A stretch of DNA of 64,000 nt from Mucilaginibacter kameinonensis (GCF_003675385.1 NZ_RCWZ01000007.1:124001-188000); one strand, 5' to 3'. Counted from the stretch's first letter, positions 7,903-15,693 are shown. Made by a program: numbers and translations. Notes: generated from the sequence alone by a model not told the origin.

Positions 7903-7943
7903 CCCGGCATGGTGCTATGCCGGGGTTCGCATCCCCGGCCGGG
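7903..7943 (+). repeat. T-arm-like intergenic structure, copy 3 (two hairpins in an outer stem)
   Basis: The outer stem CCCGG (7903-7907) / CCGGG (7939-7943) can enclose two hairpins: GGCAT/ATGCC with a 6-base loop (7906-7921) and a stem of 4-6 pairs closing loop TTCGCAT (7926-7932). The T-arm-like loop (TTCGNNN, 7 bases) is kept although most of the sequence differs from copies 1 and 2. Outer and inner stems share bases, so the exact pairing is uncertain. Confidence 0.55.
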
Positions 7944-7977
7944 TACTATTAATTAACCTTTAAACACCCTTTAAACT

Positions 7978-8331
7978 ATGTTAAAGCTATTGACAAAAAC
8001 AAGTTTTCTAATACAACTAACCACCCATTTAGCCAAATCAAAAAGCCAGGTGGTTTATATCGCCGGAAAAGTAACCGGGCTGCCGGTTGCAGAGTATGAG
8101 GCTAAATTTAAAGCCGCAAAAGAAAGGCTAACCGCACAAGGTTTTCACGTGCTTAATCCTTGCGACTTTATCGGCCCCGAAGAAGACTGGCAAACGGCCA
8201 TGCGGAAGGCTACAACGCTGTTAAATATGGCCGACCATATTTATATGCTACCGGACTGGAAAGATAGCCAAGGGGCAGTATTTGAACATATGCAGGCGGT
8301 AAAGTTCGGGCTTAATACCATGTACGAATAA
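7978..8331 (+). CDS. DUF4406 / nucleoside 2-deoxyribosyltransferase-like protein
   Basis: The 117-residue protein has the Rossmann-like pattern of DUF4406: VYIAGKVTGL at the first strand, LTAQGFHVLNPCDF, then MADHIYMLPDWKDSQGAVFEHMQA, where Asp, Ser and Glu correspond to active-site positions of nucleoside deoxyribosyltransferases. It probably acts on nucleotides, in keeping with the MazG-like neighbour. The family core starts near residue 25, so the first 24 residues may be an extension. It overlaps the next gene by one base. Confidence 0.7.
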   Translation: MLKLLTKTSFLIQLTTHLAKSKSQVVYIAGKVTGLPVAEYEAKFKAAKERLTAQGFHVLNPCDFIGPEEDWQTAMRKATTLLNMADHIYMLPDWKDSQGAVFEHMQAVKFGLNTMYE

Positions 8332-8555
8332 TGGAGCGTAACACCCGAACTACAGCGGAAAAGCTACGGGTAGGCGACCGCTTTTACAAGGCTAACGACA
8401 AAGCCAAAACGGTTTGTGAAATGGTAGAGCATGACGAAAAGAAAACCGAATACCGCACTTATAAGCTATGGTATCTGCCGCCAAACACAAACCCCAAATA
8501 CCCGAAAGCAATTGACAAAAACACTGAAGTAATTTTTTTACGACATACTAATTAG
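8331..8555 (+). CDS. Early phage protein, function unknown
   Basis: A 74-residue protein, predicted beta-rich (LRVGDRFYK ... KTVCEMVEHDE). The start overlaps the previous stop by one base (TAATG). The opening strands resemble small SH3-like or Tudor-like folds but no family could be named. Confidence 0.5.
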   Translation: MERNTRTTAEKLRVGDRFYKANDKAKTVCEMVEHDEKKTEYRTYKLWYLPPNTNPKYPKAIDKNTEVIFLRHTN

Positions 8556-8559
8556 ATAA

Positions 8560-9261
8560 ATGGAGACAAAAGGAATGTTCCAGGTTGGGCAGATGGTATT
8601 TGACCGTTTAGACTTAGAAACAATTTGGAAAAACACCATCGGCTTAGTTGATAAAAATTTCAGCTGCGCTATTTGGGGTGGTAGCGGGAACGGGAAAACA
8701 ACGGGGATATTAAGGCTATTGAAGGCTCTTTGTGATTGTGGGTTACGTGCAACATATGTCAGCCTCGAAGAAGGGCATAGCGCTACTATGCAGGATGCAT
8801 TAAGGCGTGAAGGAATAATAGACCATTATAGCGGTAAAATTATACTCGCTGCAAATGCAACTTTTGAAGAAGTGGTAGAATATTTCTGTAGGCGCGGCTC
8901 ACCTGATGTTGCTGTTATAGACAGTATTGATGTTTGGAAAATGACACCCGAACAGTTCTTATACATGCGTAAGAAGCTGAAAAATAAAATCATCATACTC
9001 ATTATGTGGAGCTTGGGTAGTGAGCCTAAAACGCAATCGTCTAAGGATATAAAATATCTATGTGACGTTAAACTCTTTGTTAAAAACTTCATGATATGGC
9101 CTAAAAGTCGTTTTGGCGGCAATATCCCGCAAGCTATTTGGGAAGAACGTGCCCGATTGCTTGAACATAAGTACTTCGATAGGCTTGATAAAATGGCGCT
9201 AAAGCTTGCCAAAGCTGCGCAAAACACGCCCGAACAGGAGGGGGTATTTGCAAATGAGTAA
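8560..9261 (+). CDS. RecA-like P-loop NTPase
   Basis: The 233-residue protein has Walker A GGSGNGKTT (residues 40-48), an acidic strand AVIDSIDVW that serves as Walker B, and the segment YVSLEEGHS typical of RecA/RadA/DnaB-like ATPases. It is shorter than RecA and lacks helicase extensions. It may load or process DNA during replication or recombination of the phage. It overlaps the next start by 8 bases. Confidence 0.7.
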   Translation: METKGMFQVGQMVFDRLDLETIWKNTIGLVDKNFSCAIWGGSGNGKTTGILRLLKALCDCGLRATYVSLEEGHSATMQDALRREGIIDHYSGKIILAANATFEEVVEYFCRRGSPDVAVIDSIDVWKMTPEQFLYMRKKLKNKIIILIMWSLGSEPKTQSSKDIKYLCDVKLFVKNFMIWPKSRFGGNIPQAIWEERARLLEHKYFDRLDKMALKLAKAAQNTPEQEGVFANE

Positions 9262-9682
9262 GTATATTTTAACCTCAATCCACTACAAAGGCAGTGTGCA
9301 GTTTGATTACGATAATGCCGGTTTAATGGTGTTTTACAGCGTTTTGGATGCCGAATTAGACGAAAAGCAATTGGTTACCCTGCTGCAAAAACTACCCCGT
9401 GAGGAGGCCGATTTAACAGCGCTTAACGCAAAGCAATATTTCACCGTTCGGAAGGTGTCGGAAGATTTGAGTTTTGAAAACTTCATAACCGAATATGGTA
9501 AGAAGATACACCCCCACCGTTGCGAACCATTTTGGAACAAATTAAGCGACGTTAAGCGCCTTGCTTACCTCAAATGTATACCGGCTTATAAAGCTTACCT
9601 GTCGCGCACCGGCGTAGCACAAGCCAACCCCGAAGGATTTTTAAAACGTGAATACTATAAAACAGATTGGAGCAAACAGTAA
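9254..9682 (+). CDS. Early phage protein, function unknown
   Basis: A 142-residue protein. The ATG at 9254, overlapping the NTPase stop, is preferred over the in-frame ATG at 9206 that would lie deep in the NTPase gene. The C-terminal half is basic and aromatic (KREYYKTDW). No domain was recognised. Confidence 0.55.
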   Translation: MSKYILTSIHYKGSVQFDYDNAGLMVFYSVLDAELDEKQLVTLLQKLPREEADLTALNAKQYFTVRKVSEDLSFENFITEYGKKIHPHRCEPFWNKLSDVKRLAYLKCIPAYKAYLSRTGVAQANPEGFLKREYYKTDWSKQ

Positions 9683-9963
9683 TGAATAACGAAACAATAC
9701 CCGACAAATACATGCCGCTTTACGAAGCGATTGAACACTTAGCGAAAGCTTTAAAAATTATCGGTATAACAAATTTGCAGATTGATACAATTGCAAATAG
9801 TGTTACAGTTAAAAAAAATGTTGCCTACCTAAACCCGATAGCCTTAATTGAACTAAGGGACGTAATGAAGCCGCTGCCTTACCTTGTTGATATAAATAAC
9901 CGCCCGGCTTATAGTTTTGATGCTAACCCGCCACACATGGCATATCCCGAATACCATGACTAA
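9682..9963 (+). CDS. Early phage protein, function unknown
   Basis: A 93-residue protein. The ATG at 9682 overlaps the previous stop by one base (TAATG) and is preferred to the ATG at 9667. Its stop overlaps the next gene by 8 bases. No domain was recognised. Confidence 0.5.
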   Translation: MNNETIPDKYMPLYEAIEHLAKALKIIGITNLQIDTIANSVTVKKNVAYLNPIALIELRDVMKPLPYLVDINNRPAYSFDANPPHMAYPEYHD

Positions 9964-10351
9964 AGATCAAATCAAAAAAGCCCGGACATTGCTTGCAAAA
10001 GCCGGGCTTACCGAAGAAAATAAAAAGGACTTGGTGTTTAGCTTTTCGGACGGCCAAACCGACAGCCTAACCGCTATGGGCTATGAGGATACGCAACTAC
10101 TGTTTGCCCACCTCGAACAGTTGGTAGGCCAGCCACCCAGCGAAGCCGACAAAATGAAGCGTAAAATAATAAGCCTTGCCCACGAAATGCATTGGGAAAA
10201 GCCAGGTACTACTAAGGTAGATATGAAGCGGGTTAACGATTGGTGCGAAAGCATGTTTAGCGCTCCGCTGGATGGTTTGTTTTACCTCGACCTTGTGAAG
10301 GCTGTGAGCGCCTTTAATCAGGTTTACACAAAGTATTTAAAGGGTATTTAA
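9956..10351 (+). CDS. Possible gp16/GemA-like early regulator
   Basis: The 131-residue protein starts at 9956 within the end of the previous gene. Its C-terminal half (KRKIISLAHEMHWEKPG ... VNDWCE) resembles the second half of Mu gp16/GemA (DUF1018). Early-region position agrees. The N-terminal half does not show the usual GemA pattern, so the assignment is tentative. Confidence 0.4.
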   Translation: MTKDQIKKARTLLAKAGLTEENKKDLVFSFSDGQTDSLTAMGYEDTQLLFAHLEQLVGQPPSEADKMKRKIISLAHEMHWEKPGTTKVDMKRVNDWCESMFSAPLDGLFYLDLVKAVSAFNQVYTKYLKGI

Positions 10352-10355
10352 AGCC

Positions 10356-10727
10356 ATGCAGATCAAACGCGTTCCCCGCCTTTATTATCAGCCTGAATGT
10401 GCAGAAATGCACGTTTTGGTTGAAATGATTGCGCGTGGACGCGACTATTTTGCCGCCAAAATGTACAAGCCGCGTGAAATAATTATGCATATACCCCCAC
10501 CTGTTCAGACGGTTTTAGAGCAAAGTTTGGGGCGTTTTGGTGTTAAAAAGCCAGATAACGAAGTGTATATTTTAGGTGTTAGGTGTATACCCGGCTACGA
10601 AAACCGCATTATAATGAGCCACCCTAAGTTCGCTATTTACGATAATGAACCTATGGTGGTGATAGAATTTGAAACAATCAACGGGAAAACTCACCCCGTG
10701 TACTACCAATTAGATGAGTTAGATTAA
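10356..10727 (+). CDS. Early phage protein, function unknown
   Basis: A 123-residue alpha/beta protein with a central PREIIMHIPPPVQ segment and a C-terminal beta hairpin. Its stop (TAA) shares a base with the ATG of the broken methylase-like gene that follows. No family was recognised. Confidence 0.5.
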   Translation: MQIKRVPRLYYQPECAEMHVLVEMIARGRDYFAAKMYKPREIIMHIPPPVQTVLEQSLGRFGVKKPDNEVYILGVRCIPGYENRIIMSHPKFAIYDNEPMVVIEFETINGKTHPVYYQLDELD

Positions 10728-11275
10728 TGGTATCAATTTTATTTACACAAGCAAAATCAATATACAATACCCTGCATGTGGATTGCTAGGATATTGAACG
10801 CGACGCAAGGAAATGGCCGGGAGGTAACCCGGTAGTGGCGCACCCGCCTTGTCGGGCATGGGGGCGCTTATCTCAATTTGCAAAGCCCCGGCCGGACGAA
10901 AAAAAATTAGCGCTTTACGCGGTTGATATGGTGCGTAAACACGGAGGTGTACTTGAACATCCTTACGGCTCAACCCTATGGAATGAAGTGCCGTTACCAA
11001 TGCCAGGTAAAAGAGACACATGGGGGGGGTATTCTATTTGTGTTAACCAAAGTTGGTGGGGACACAAGGCGCAAAAGAAAACACTGCTTTACATTGTAGG
11101 CTGTACGCCCGATAAATTGCCGCCTATTCCAATTTCATTTGATGCCATAGAATATGTAGTTAGACCTGCGCGAAATGGCACCGGCGCTAAGATCATAACG
11201 AAGAAGGAGCGCGAAGCTACACCGATAAAGTTTGCGGAGTGGTTAATTAGGTTAGCTGATAAGTGCGGTGTTTGA
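10727..11275 (+). pseudogene. Methylase-like phage gene interrupted by an in-frame TAG
   Basis: One reading frame runs from ATG 10727 to 11275, broken only by TAG at codon 21 (10787-10789). The frame reads HVDC-stop-DIERDARKW before the conserved block VVAHPPCRAWG. From my memory of related phage proteins a tryptophan is expected at the stop, so a single TGG-to-TAG change is the simplest cause. PPCRAWG recalls the PCQ-type motif of cytosine methylases, but a full methylase fold is not evident. Translation could restart at GTG 10835 and give a 146-residue product. Suppression of the amber codon is possible but unsupported. Confidence 0.65.
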
Positions 11276-11622
11276 ATGTGTTTTAAATTGTTCTCGTCCC
11301 TTTTTTCAACATGCAAATGGGCTGAAATTTAAAGGTACCCCTTTGTAACGGGTATTTGTGGAAAACTTGCACATTTTATTAGCATAATTAAGAATCAAAC
11401 GGCCGATAATCAGTAGGCTAAATGGTTATATTTGCTACGCGAAGAGAAAACAAAAAAGGCCACTCTGGGAAAGCGGCCAATTTTGTATACTTTGAAAGTT
11501 CTTATTTGTCGTGACAAAGGTATGTCATAAAAAGGTATATACCAAAATTATCAAACAAATTTGTTTGGTTAACAATTGTCACCGGGGTTTTTGAGGTTGT
11601 TAAAACTCTGAGCAAAATTTTT
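11276..11622. other. Gene-poor gap before the cargo-like region
   Basis: No convincing gene is visible. A stem GGCC/GGCC hairpin lies near 11,458-11,478. Translation in the frame of the small ORF at 11,623 stays open back to a TGA at 11,512 without an ATG, so that protein could start earlier from a rare codon. The ORF on the opposite strand over 11,502-11,753 looks like its shadow. Confidence 0.4.
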
Positions 11623-11769
11623 ATGGGCATTATTAATGATGTCGCCGCGCTGATTGGTTGCGCTTCAGGTGTTGTTACTTTGAGCAGTAACGCAGTTGAT
11701 TTGATCAGAAAGCTTAAGCCACGAAGGCAAAAGCAGCGTAAAACAAAAAGCAAAAATGAGCCCCCTTAA
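11623..11769 (+). CDS. Small membrane-associated protein candidate
   Basis: A 48-residue ORF with a hydrophobic N-terminal half (MGIINDVAALIGCASGVVTL) and a very basic tail (KLKPRRQKQRKTKSK). If a non-ATG start were used, about 36 further residues, including a second hydrophobic segment, would be added. It ends inside the loop of a strong terminator. It was judged by composition and by the terminator placement; no family was recognised. Confidence 0.4.
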   Translation: MGIINDVAALIGCASGVVTLSSNAVDLIRKLKPRRQKQRKTKSKNEPP

Positions 11770-11780
11770 AAAGGGGCTCA
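11757..11780. terminator. Bidirectional terminator
   Basis: An 8-base-pair stem tgagcccc / ggggctca with an 8-base loop, followed by TTTTAT on the plus strand and preceded by A-rich sequence that serves the minus strand. It separates the rightward small ORF from the convergent leftward gene at 11,783. Confidence 0.8.
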
Positions 11781-11782
11781 TT

Positions 11783-12370
11783 TTATAGTTTAAGCAAATG
11801 CGCCAACCATATACCCAAACCAAAAGTGGCCGCTAATACCCCACCTATTATGGTAACGCTTTCCCAAGGTAAATTTATAAAAAATCGCCAAAGGCGTAAT
11901 GGTGTGACATTCTCTGTTTGAAACACGTTGTTTTTAAGCCTCTCGATTTCCAACTCTAATTCGTCTATTTCAGAGTTTCTACTTTCTACAATCTTATGGA
12001 GGGAATCGAAATTCTCACTTTTTTGAATTACAATGCTATGCATTTCGTGATACTGTTTTTCCCAATCTATTTGTTCCGCCACTTTCACCGGGGCGTCTAA
12101 TATGTGGTCTTTTATAAACTCGACATAGCCTCGCAATAATTGCCTAAAGTTTTCTATAACCTTTTGGTTTTCATTTGTAACAATTTCAAAAAAGTTAAGT
12201 CTTTGCGCGTTAAAAACCTGGTTACTTGCAGGGCCGAATATTTCAGTTAAATCAGACACCGTTCGTGCTTTCCAGGCCACGTGATTGAAATTTTGATAGC
12301 TATTTAGCTCATTTATTCTGTTGCTAATAAGTTCAATTGCCTTTTGTTTTGATGTAAATATCCTTGCCAT
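11783..12370 (-). CDS. Membrane-anchored coiled-coil protein, possible superinfection or defence cargo
   Basis: The 195-residue protein (start MARIF at 12,370; an ATG four codons upstream is less likely) has an N-terminal helical domain with a W-T-IFG pattern (about 35-48), a coiled coil near residues 110-150 (SEIDELELEIERLKN) and a C-terminal transmembrane segment (TIIGGVLAATFGLGIWLAHLL). It is oriented against the early operon and has its own terminator, as expected for a gene expressed in the lysogen. The layout resembles membrane-anchored exclusion or abortive-infection proteins; this role is inference. Confidence 0.55.
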   Translation of the reverse strand: MARIFTSKQKAIELISNRINELNSYQNFNHVAWKARTVSDLTEIFGPASNQVFNAQRLNFFEIVTNENQKVIENFRQLLRGYVEFIKDHILDAPVKVAEQIDWEKQYHEMHSIVIQKSENFDSLHKIVESRNSEIDELELEIERLKNNVFQTENVTPLRLWRFFINLPWESVTIIGGVLAATFGLGIWLAHLLKL

Positions 12371-12429
12371 AATTATATCCAAGATAAAAAATACTAATTA
12401 ATTATTCTTATTACTGAAACCCTATTTAC

Positions 12430-12648
12430 TCATCCCCGTAAAAGCCCTAACTTTGTAAGGTAAAAGAAATTGTACTTTTTAAAGTGCTGCCCATCATCTA
12501 AAAGTCGAAAATTACAGATACACGCAGCACAAGCCAAATAGTACGCCAGTAATGGCGTGGCTGTATCTTTCTGCGTGTATAGGGCTTCGACTCCCTTGAT
12601 GGGCTTTAAGGTATTAGCTGCGTCATTTTTTTTGCCCGGCTTATACAT
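12430..12648 (-). CDS. Small ORF of uncertain reality
   Basis: A 72-residue ORF lies opposite to the early operon between two better-supported cargo genes. It has a Lys-rich N-terminus and two Cys (LACAACICNF). Codon use looks plausible and no overlapping plus-strand ORF competes. No homologous family was recognised, so it could be non-coding. Confidence 0.35.
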   Translation of the reverse strand: MYKPGKKNDAANTLKPIKGVEALYTQKDTATPLLAYYLACAACICNFRLLDDGQHFKKYNFFYLTKLGLLRG

Positions 12649-12698
12649 CTACCTAATGAACCTTAAACAGATTTTAAATTGATTAACCGGCCGGGTTT

Positions 12699-12902
12699 AT
12701 GGTAGCGTTTGAGCAGAAAGAGAGAAAGATTATTATTACACTAAATGGCGACCGTGATGATTATGTACACCTGTACAGGTCATTGCTTCACTTAATGGGA
12801 AACCAAAACCCTGAAACGCCGCCTAATGCAGATGAGGTGTATACCCTAACACATTTATTAAGCGAAATGCTAACGGAAGCAGGGCAATTAAAGGGTATTT
12901 AA
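12699..12902 (+). CDS. Small phage protein, function unknown
   Basis: A 67-residue acidic protein with a central helical region. The final 15 bases overlap the end of the convergent gene at 12,888. The C-terminal GQLKGI and its codons resemble the end of the gene at 10,351 (KYLKGI with a similar AAAGGGTATTTAAAG 3' end), so a short repeated 3' end may be shared. Confidence 0.5.
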   Translation: MVAFEQKERKIIITLNGDRDDYVHLYRSLLHLMGNQNPETPPNADEVYTLTHLLSEMLTEAGQLKGI

Positions 12903-13157
12903 AGCTTTTTTTGCAATGGCTTTAAAGTCGGGGTGTTCCTCTATCAATTCAATGATTATTTGAATGTCATCGGTGGTAAAATCATGTTGAGGATATTTGA
13001 CCTTTAACCAGTGATCCCATTTGCCGTTGTGGTTAATGATGTAGCCCTGATAGCGTTTATTTAAATGAATATTGAAACCTTTGTGCCCCCATTCATCCCA
13101 GCCAATTGTAACCAGCTTTACTTCTTCGCCAAACGTAGCGTCAAACTCAATAGTCAT
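12888..13157 (-). CDS. Small phage protein, function unknown
   Basis: An 89-residue acidic alpha/beta protein with conserved-looking aromatic residues (GWDEWGHKGFNIHLN). It is on the minus strand within the cargo-like stretch and converges with the gene at 12,699. No family was recognised. Confidence 0.5.
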   Translation of the reverse strand: MTIEFDATFGEEVKLVTIGWDEWGHKGFNIHLNKRYQGYIINHNGKWDHWLKVKYPQHDFTTDDIQIIIELIEEHPDFKAIAKKALNTL

Positions 13158-13234
13158 ATGGCAAATATAATGTGCGCTGGTTTGTTTTGCTAAGTTTTTA
13201 AGTATTGGGTAATTTTATGGCACCTGATTAATCT

Positions 13235-13546
13235 ATGGCGCTCGGTAAACAATTAGTTGCAAGTATCCTTTCTGAACCTCTTAAACGTAGCACTGTTAAG
13301 CACGTTAAAGGCGTGTTTAAAGCCCGTAGGGATCATGATATCGTGTGTCGCCTGTATTACCACTATAAAATAAAGGGTTTGCAATATGAACGTGCCGTAG
13401 AGGAATTAAACCACGAATTTTATTTAGGCGAAACCACCATTTCGCAAATAATCATGGAGGAACGCGACACCCTCGAAAAACTCAAATCAGACAAGGCCGA
13501 CCGCAAATACCTGCAAAAACTTATCCCGCATTTTAATTGGTATTAG
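13235..13546 (+). CDS. HTH regulator, possible Mor-like middle/late activator
   Basis: The 103-residue basic protein contains a helical DNA-binding pattern (RRDHDIVCRLYYHYKIKG followed by a helix-turn-helix around GETTISQIIMEE). Similar small proteins occupy the boundary between early and late genes in Bacteroidota Mu-like prophages, where Mu has mor. The late operons begin beyond it. A perfect dyad follows at 13,556-13,597. Function as late activator is inferred from position and motif. Confidence 0.55.
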   Translation: MALGKQLVASILSEPLKRSTVKHVKGVFKARRDHDIVCRLYYHYKIKGLQYERAVEELNHEFYLGETTISQIIMEERDTLEKLKSDKADRKYLQKLIPHFNWY

Positions 13547-13555
13547 TGCTTTGTT

Positions 13556-13597
13556 ATTATTTATAAAACGATTATTTTTCATCGTTTTATAAATAAT
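13556..13597. promoter_or_regulatory. Perfect 17-bp AT-rich dyad
   Basis: Bases 13,556-13,572 and 13,581-13,597 are exact reverse complements around an 8-base loop. The stem is nearly all A/T except an internal cgat/atcg. It sits between the HTH regulator and the next small gene. It could be an operator, the regulator's terminator (though no T-tract follows), or an mRNA structure. Confidence 0.6.
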
Positions 13598-13603
13598 TTA
13601 AAT

Positions 13604-13843
13604 ATGTCTATATATATAAGCCTCGGCACTATTCAGCAGGAATTAAGCGATTATTTCAGTGATCTTTTTGACAATATTCGTTTCAATATCTCTATCAAAA
13701 CCGATAGTATAACGATGACAGGCTACAGAAACGGGAAAGAATACCAGTATACGTTCAATCAAAAAGTTTGGGACTACGAGGCAAATACCGGCCGTTTACA
13801 TCACTACTTAGAAAACGTAAGAGGTAGCTGGTATATCAAATAA
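13604..13843 (+). CDS. Small phage protein, function unknown
   Basis: A 79-residue beta-rich protein with several aromatic residues (GKEYQYTFNQKVWDYE). It begins 6 bases after the AT-rich dyad. No family was recognised. Confidence 0.5.
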   Translation: MSIYISLGTIQQELSDYFSDLFDNIRFNISIKTDSITMTGYRNGKEYQYTFNQKVWDYEANTGRLHHYLENVRGSWYIK

Positions 13844-13873
13844 AGAATTTTCAATAAACTTAACCTTAATAAT

Positions 13874-14083
13874 ATGGAAGAAACAACAGAAAAATTAAAG
13901 CCGGGAGATGTGGTTCAACTTAAATCAGGTGGCCCCGAAATGACGGTGGATAGTTATCACATTAATGGTGGATGGACATGTAAGTGGTTTTTAGATGCTG
14001 AACTAAAATCGGGGCAATTCGTGGAGACTTCGCTTACTAAAAATATTACACCAAAACGAAGAGGCTCAATACCTCCACAATAA
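13874..14083 (+). CDS. YodC-like DUF2158 small protein
   Basis: The 69-residue protein shows the DUF2158 pattern KPGDVVQLKSGGPEMTV followed by a W-x-C-x-W-F segment (GGWTCKWF). Members are small, widely distributed and of unknown function. It ends the rightward block before a strong bidirectional terminator. Confidence 0.75.
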   Translation: MEETTEKLKPGDVVQLKSGGPEMTVDSYHINGGWTCKWFLDAELKSGQFVETSLTKNITPKRRGSIPPQ

Positions 14084-14084
14084 C

Positions 14085-14113
14085 AAAAAGGCCGCTAACT
14101 AAGCGGCCTTTTT
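14085..14113. terminator. Bidirectional terminator between convergent operons
   Basis: A 12-base-pair stem (aaaaaggccgct / agcggccttttt) with a 5-base loop has an A-run on one side and a T-run on the other. It can end both the rightward middle genes and the leftward head operon. Confidence 0.9.
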
Positions 14114-14114
14114 G

Positions 14115-14462
14115 TTAATTATCTCCTCCTACTGTGCCAAATTTTATTGTCCAACTCGTGTCGCTCATCCAGTCGCCACCTTTCCATTTGATGCCAACAT
14201 TATATTCAATAGGCGCTTTTAATCCCAAATCGTTAGTAGCTTTTACATAGCCACGGAACACGTAGCTGCTGTCAGGGTATTCTTTTTCTTTTCGATTGCC
14301 CTCAATAAATTCCGCACCGTCGGGGTCTTTTAAATGTGCTTTAACTGCTACCTGTGCAACTGTATATGCTTGCCACAATTCGGGTTTTTTATTTGCTTTT
14401 TCGTCATCGCTACAGGCTGCTAACGAAAATAGTAATAAGGCTATAGGTATTAATTTCTTCAT
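14115..14462 (-). CDS. Phage-encoded lipoprotein
   Basis: The 115-residue protein starts at MKKL (14,462) and has a signal peptide with lipobox LAAC (Cys17), so it should be lipid-anchored in the envelope. The mature part (VKAHLKDPDGAEF, later a beta-rich domain) resembles small lipoproteins seen in phage genomes. It is the last gene of the leftward head operon, 15 bases after the gene before it. A role in superinfection exclusion or host surface change is possible. Confidence 0.65.
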   Translation of the reverse strand: MKKLIPIALLLFSLAACSDDEKANKKPELWQAYTVAQVAVKAHLKDPDGAEFIEGNRKEKEYPDSSYVFRGYVKATNDLGLKAPIEYNVGIKWKGGDWMSDTSWTIKFGTVGGDN

Positions 14463-14477
14463 AGCCAAATATAATAC

Positions 14478-15011
14478 TTAAGGTAATACATTCGGTATAA
14501 CTTCCAAGTCCGGCCGCGCCTGTAGCGTTCTTACCTTCATGGCTGTATTATCTACAAAGCCAAACGCGTACCGCAATACCCGTACCCTTACGTTATCCTT
14601 TCTGCGCTCGGTTTGGGCGCTGATCCGGCTAAGCGGGTTAAAATATCGCTCATCGCTCCACCCGTGTAATACCTGGTTAACCCGATGTTCTAAGTTAAAG
14701 TATCCCAACGCGTTTATTTTATGGCTATCGTTTTGGTAATAGTGCGTTGCTGCTGTATAGGCGGCTACTCCTAAACGCACTTCCAGTACGCTTTCGCCTT
14801 GCTGGCTATATTCGCTGTTATCGGTGTAACGTATTTCTACCGGGTCGAATAAAGCGCACGGAAACTTAACAGGGCAAAGCTGGTCGCTGTCGTCAAATTC
14901 CAACTGCCCCATGTCCTGATCTATAAATTTTAATTCGGGCAGCGTGGCTAACCGTTCCTGTACGGTTAAAAATACGTTCGCCAATATGGCATCCATTGTT
15001 AATTCACTCAT
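14478..15011 (-). CDS. Putative head-tail connector protein (Mu gp37-like position)
   Basis: A 177-residue alpha/beta protein next to the gpG-like gene, separated by 4 bases. A gene of similar size and predicted fold (gp37/DUF1834-like or tail terminator) usually occupies this place in Mu-like phages. Sequence-level recognition is weak. Confidence 0.5.
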   Translation of the reverse strand: MSELTMDAILANVFLTVQERLATLPELKFIDQDMGQLEFDDSDQLCPVKFPCALFDPVEIRYTDNSEYSQQGESVLEVRLGVAAYTAATHYYQNDSHKINALGYFNLEHRVNQVLHGWSDERYFNPLSRISAQTERRKDNVRVRVLRYAFGFVDNTAMKVRTLQARPDLEVIPNVLP

Positions 15012-15015
15012 GTTG

Positions 15016-15594
15016 TTAAGCGTTTAAAATCTTGTTAAAATCCTTTTCAAGGTCACGTTTTATAGAGTTTTCCAGTACCGGGCTGCCGTGGCCTTCATAG
15101 GGCATAAACTGGCGTTGTGGCATTTGCGTTTTCATTACACGGGTATGCGATCTTACTTCGCTTTCGCCTGTTTGCGTTCTTGCAAATTTGGTTTTACGGG
15201 CACCGGGTGCGCTAACCTCGTCGGTGTAAAAACGCCTGCGTGTGTAGGCGCTAACGTGTACGGTGGCGTTTATGGTTAAACCTTCGTTATGTGCTTTGGC
15301 ATAAGGAACGTTATTGTAAAAACGAACTTCGCCCCGGCCGTTGGTGGTATAGTTTACGCCACGCCTTAACCTGCCGGTTACTATCAGGTTTTGCCCCTGC
15401 CTGCGTTTGCCTGCAATGCTTTGTTTATCCTTCCACTTTTTAAAGGTTTCGCCCTGCCAGCCCTGCGCCCTGAAGTTGCCGTCAACAAACCGCAACGTTT
15501 TGCGTACCACCATTGCCGGGGCTATATCATTCACATATGTTGCGATCTGTGCAGCCTTTCGGCGGCTTGTGCGAACAAAAGTGGCACTATCCAT
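15016..15594 (-). CDS. Virion morphogenesis protein, Mu gpG-like (Phage_tail_S)
   Basis: The 192-residue basic protein contains the gpG pattern: LIVTGRLRRGVNY and VPYAKAHNEG, followed by a C-terminal PQRQFMPYEG segment. In Mu, gpG is needed for tail attachment to heads. Its place after the gpF-like gene is the usual order. It carries an extra basic insertion (about residues 100-150) relative to the family. Confidence 0.8.
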   Translation of the reverse strand: MDSATFVRTSRRKAAQIATYVNDIAPAMVVRKTLRFVDGNFRAQGWQGETFKKWKDKQSIAGKRRQGQNLIVTGRLRRGVNYTTNGRGEVRFYNNVPYAKAHNEGLTINATVHVSAYTRRRFYTDEVSAPGARKTKFARTQTGESEVRSHTRVMKTQMPQRQFMPYEGHGSPVLENSIKRDLEKDFNKILNA

Positions 15595-15629
15595 TTTTTA
15601 TAAAATATCTTTATATTTGTGTTATAAAT

Positions 15630-15693
15630 AAGCCGTTTATGCACCGGCGGGGCGCTGTTTGGTTAGCCGCTGCCGGAACTGTGTAAACGGCTT
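15630..15693 (-). other. Large two-layer intergenic hairpin
   Basis: An outer 10-base-pair stem (15,630-15,639 / 15,684-15,693) encloses a second CCGG-rich stem. It lies after the head morphogenesis gene on the coding strand and overlaps its stop codon. No T-run follows, so it is read as an mRNA structure within the operon. Confidence 0.5.
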
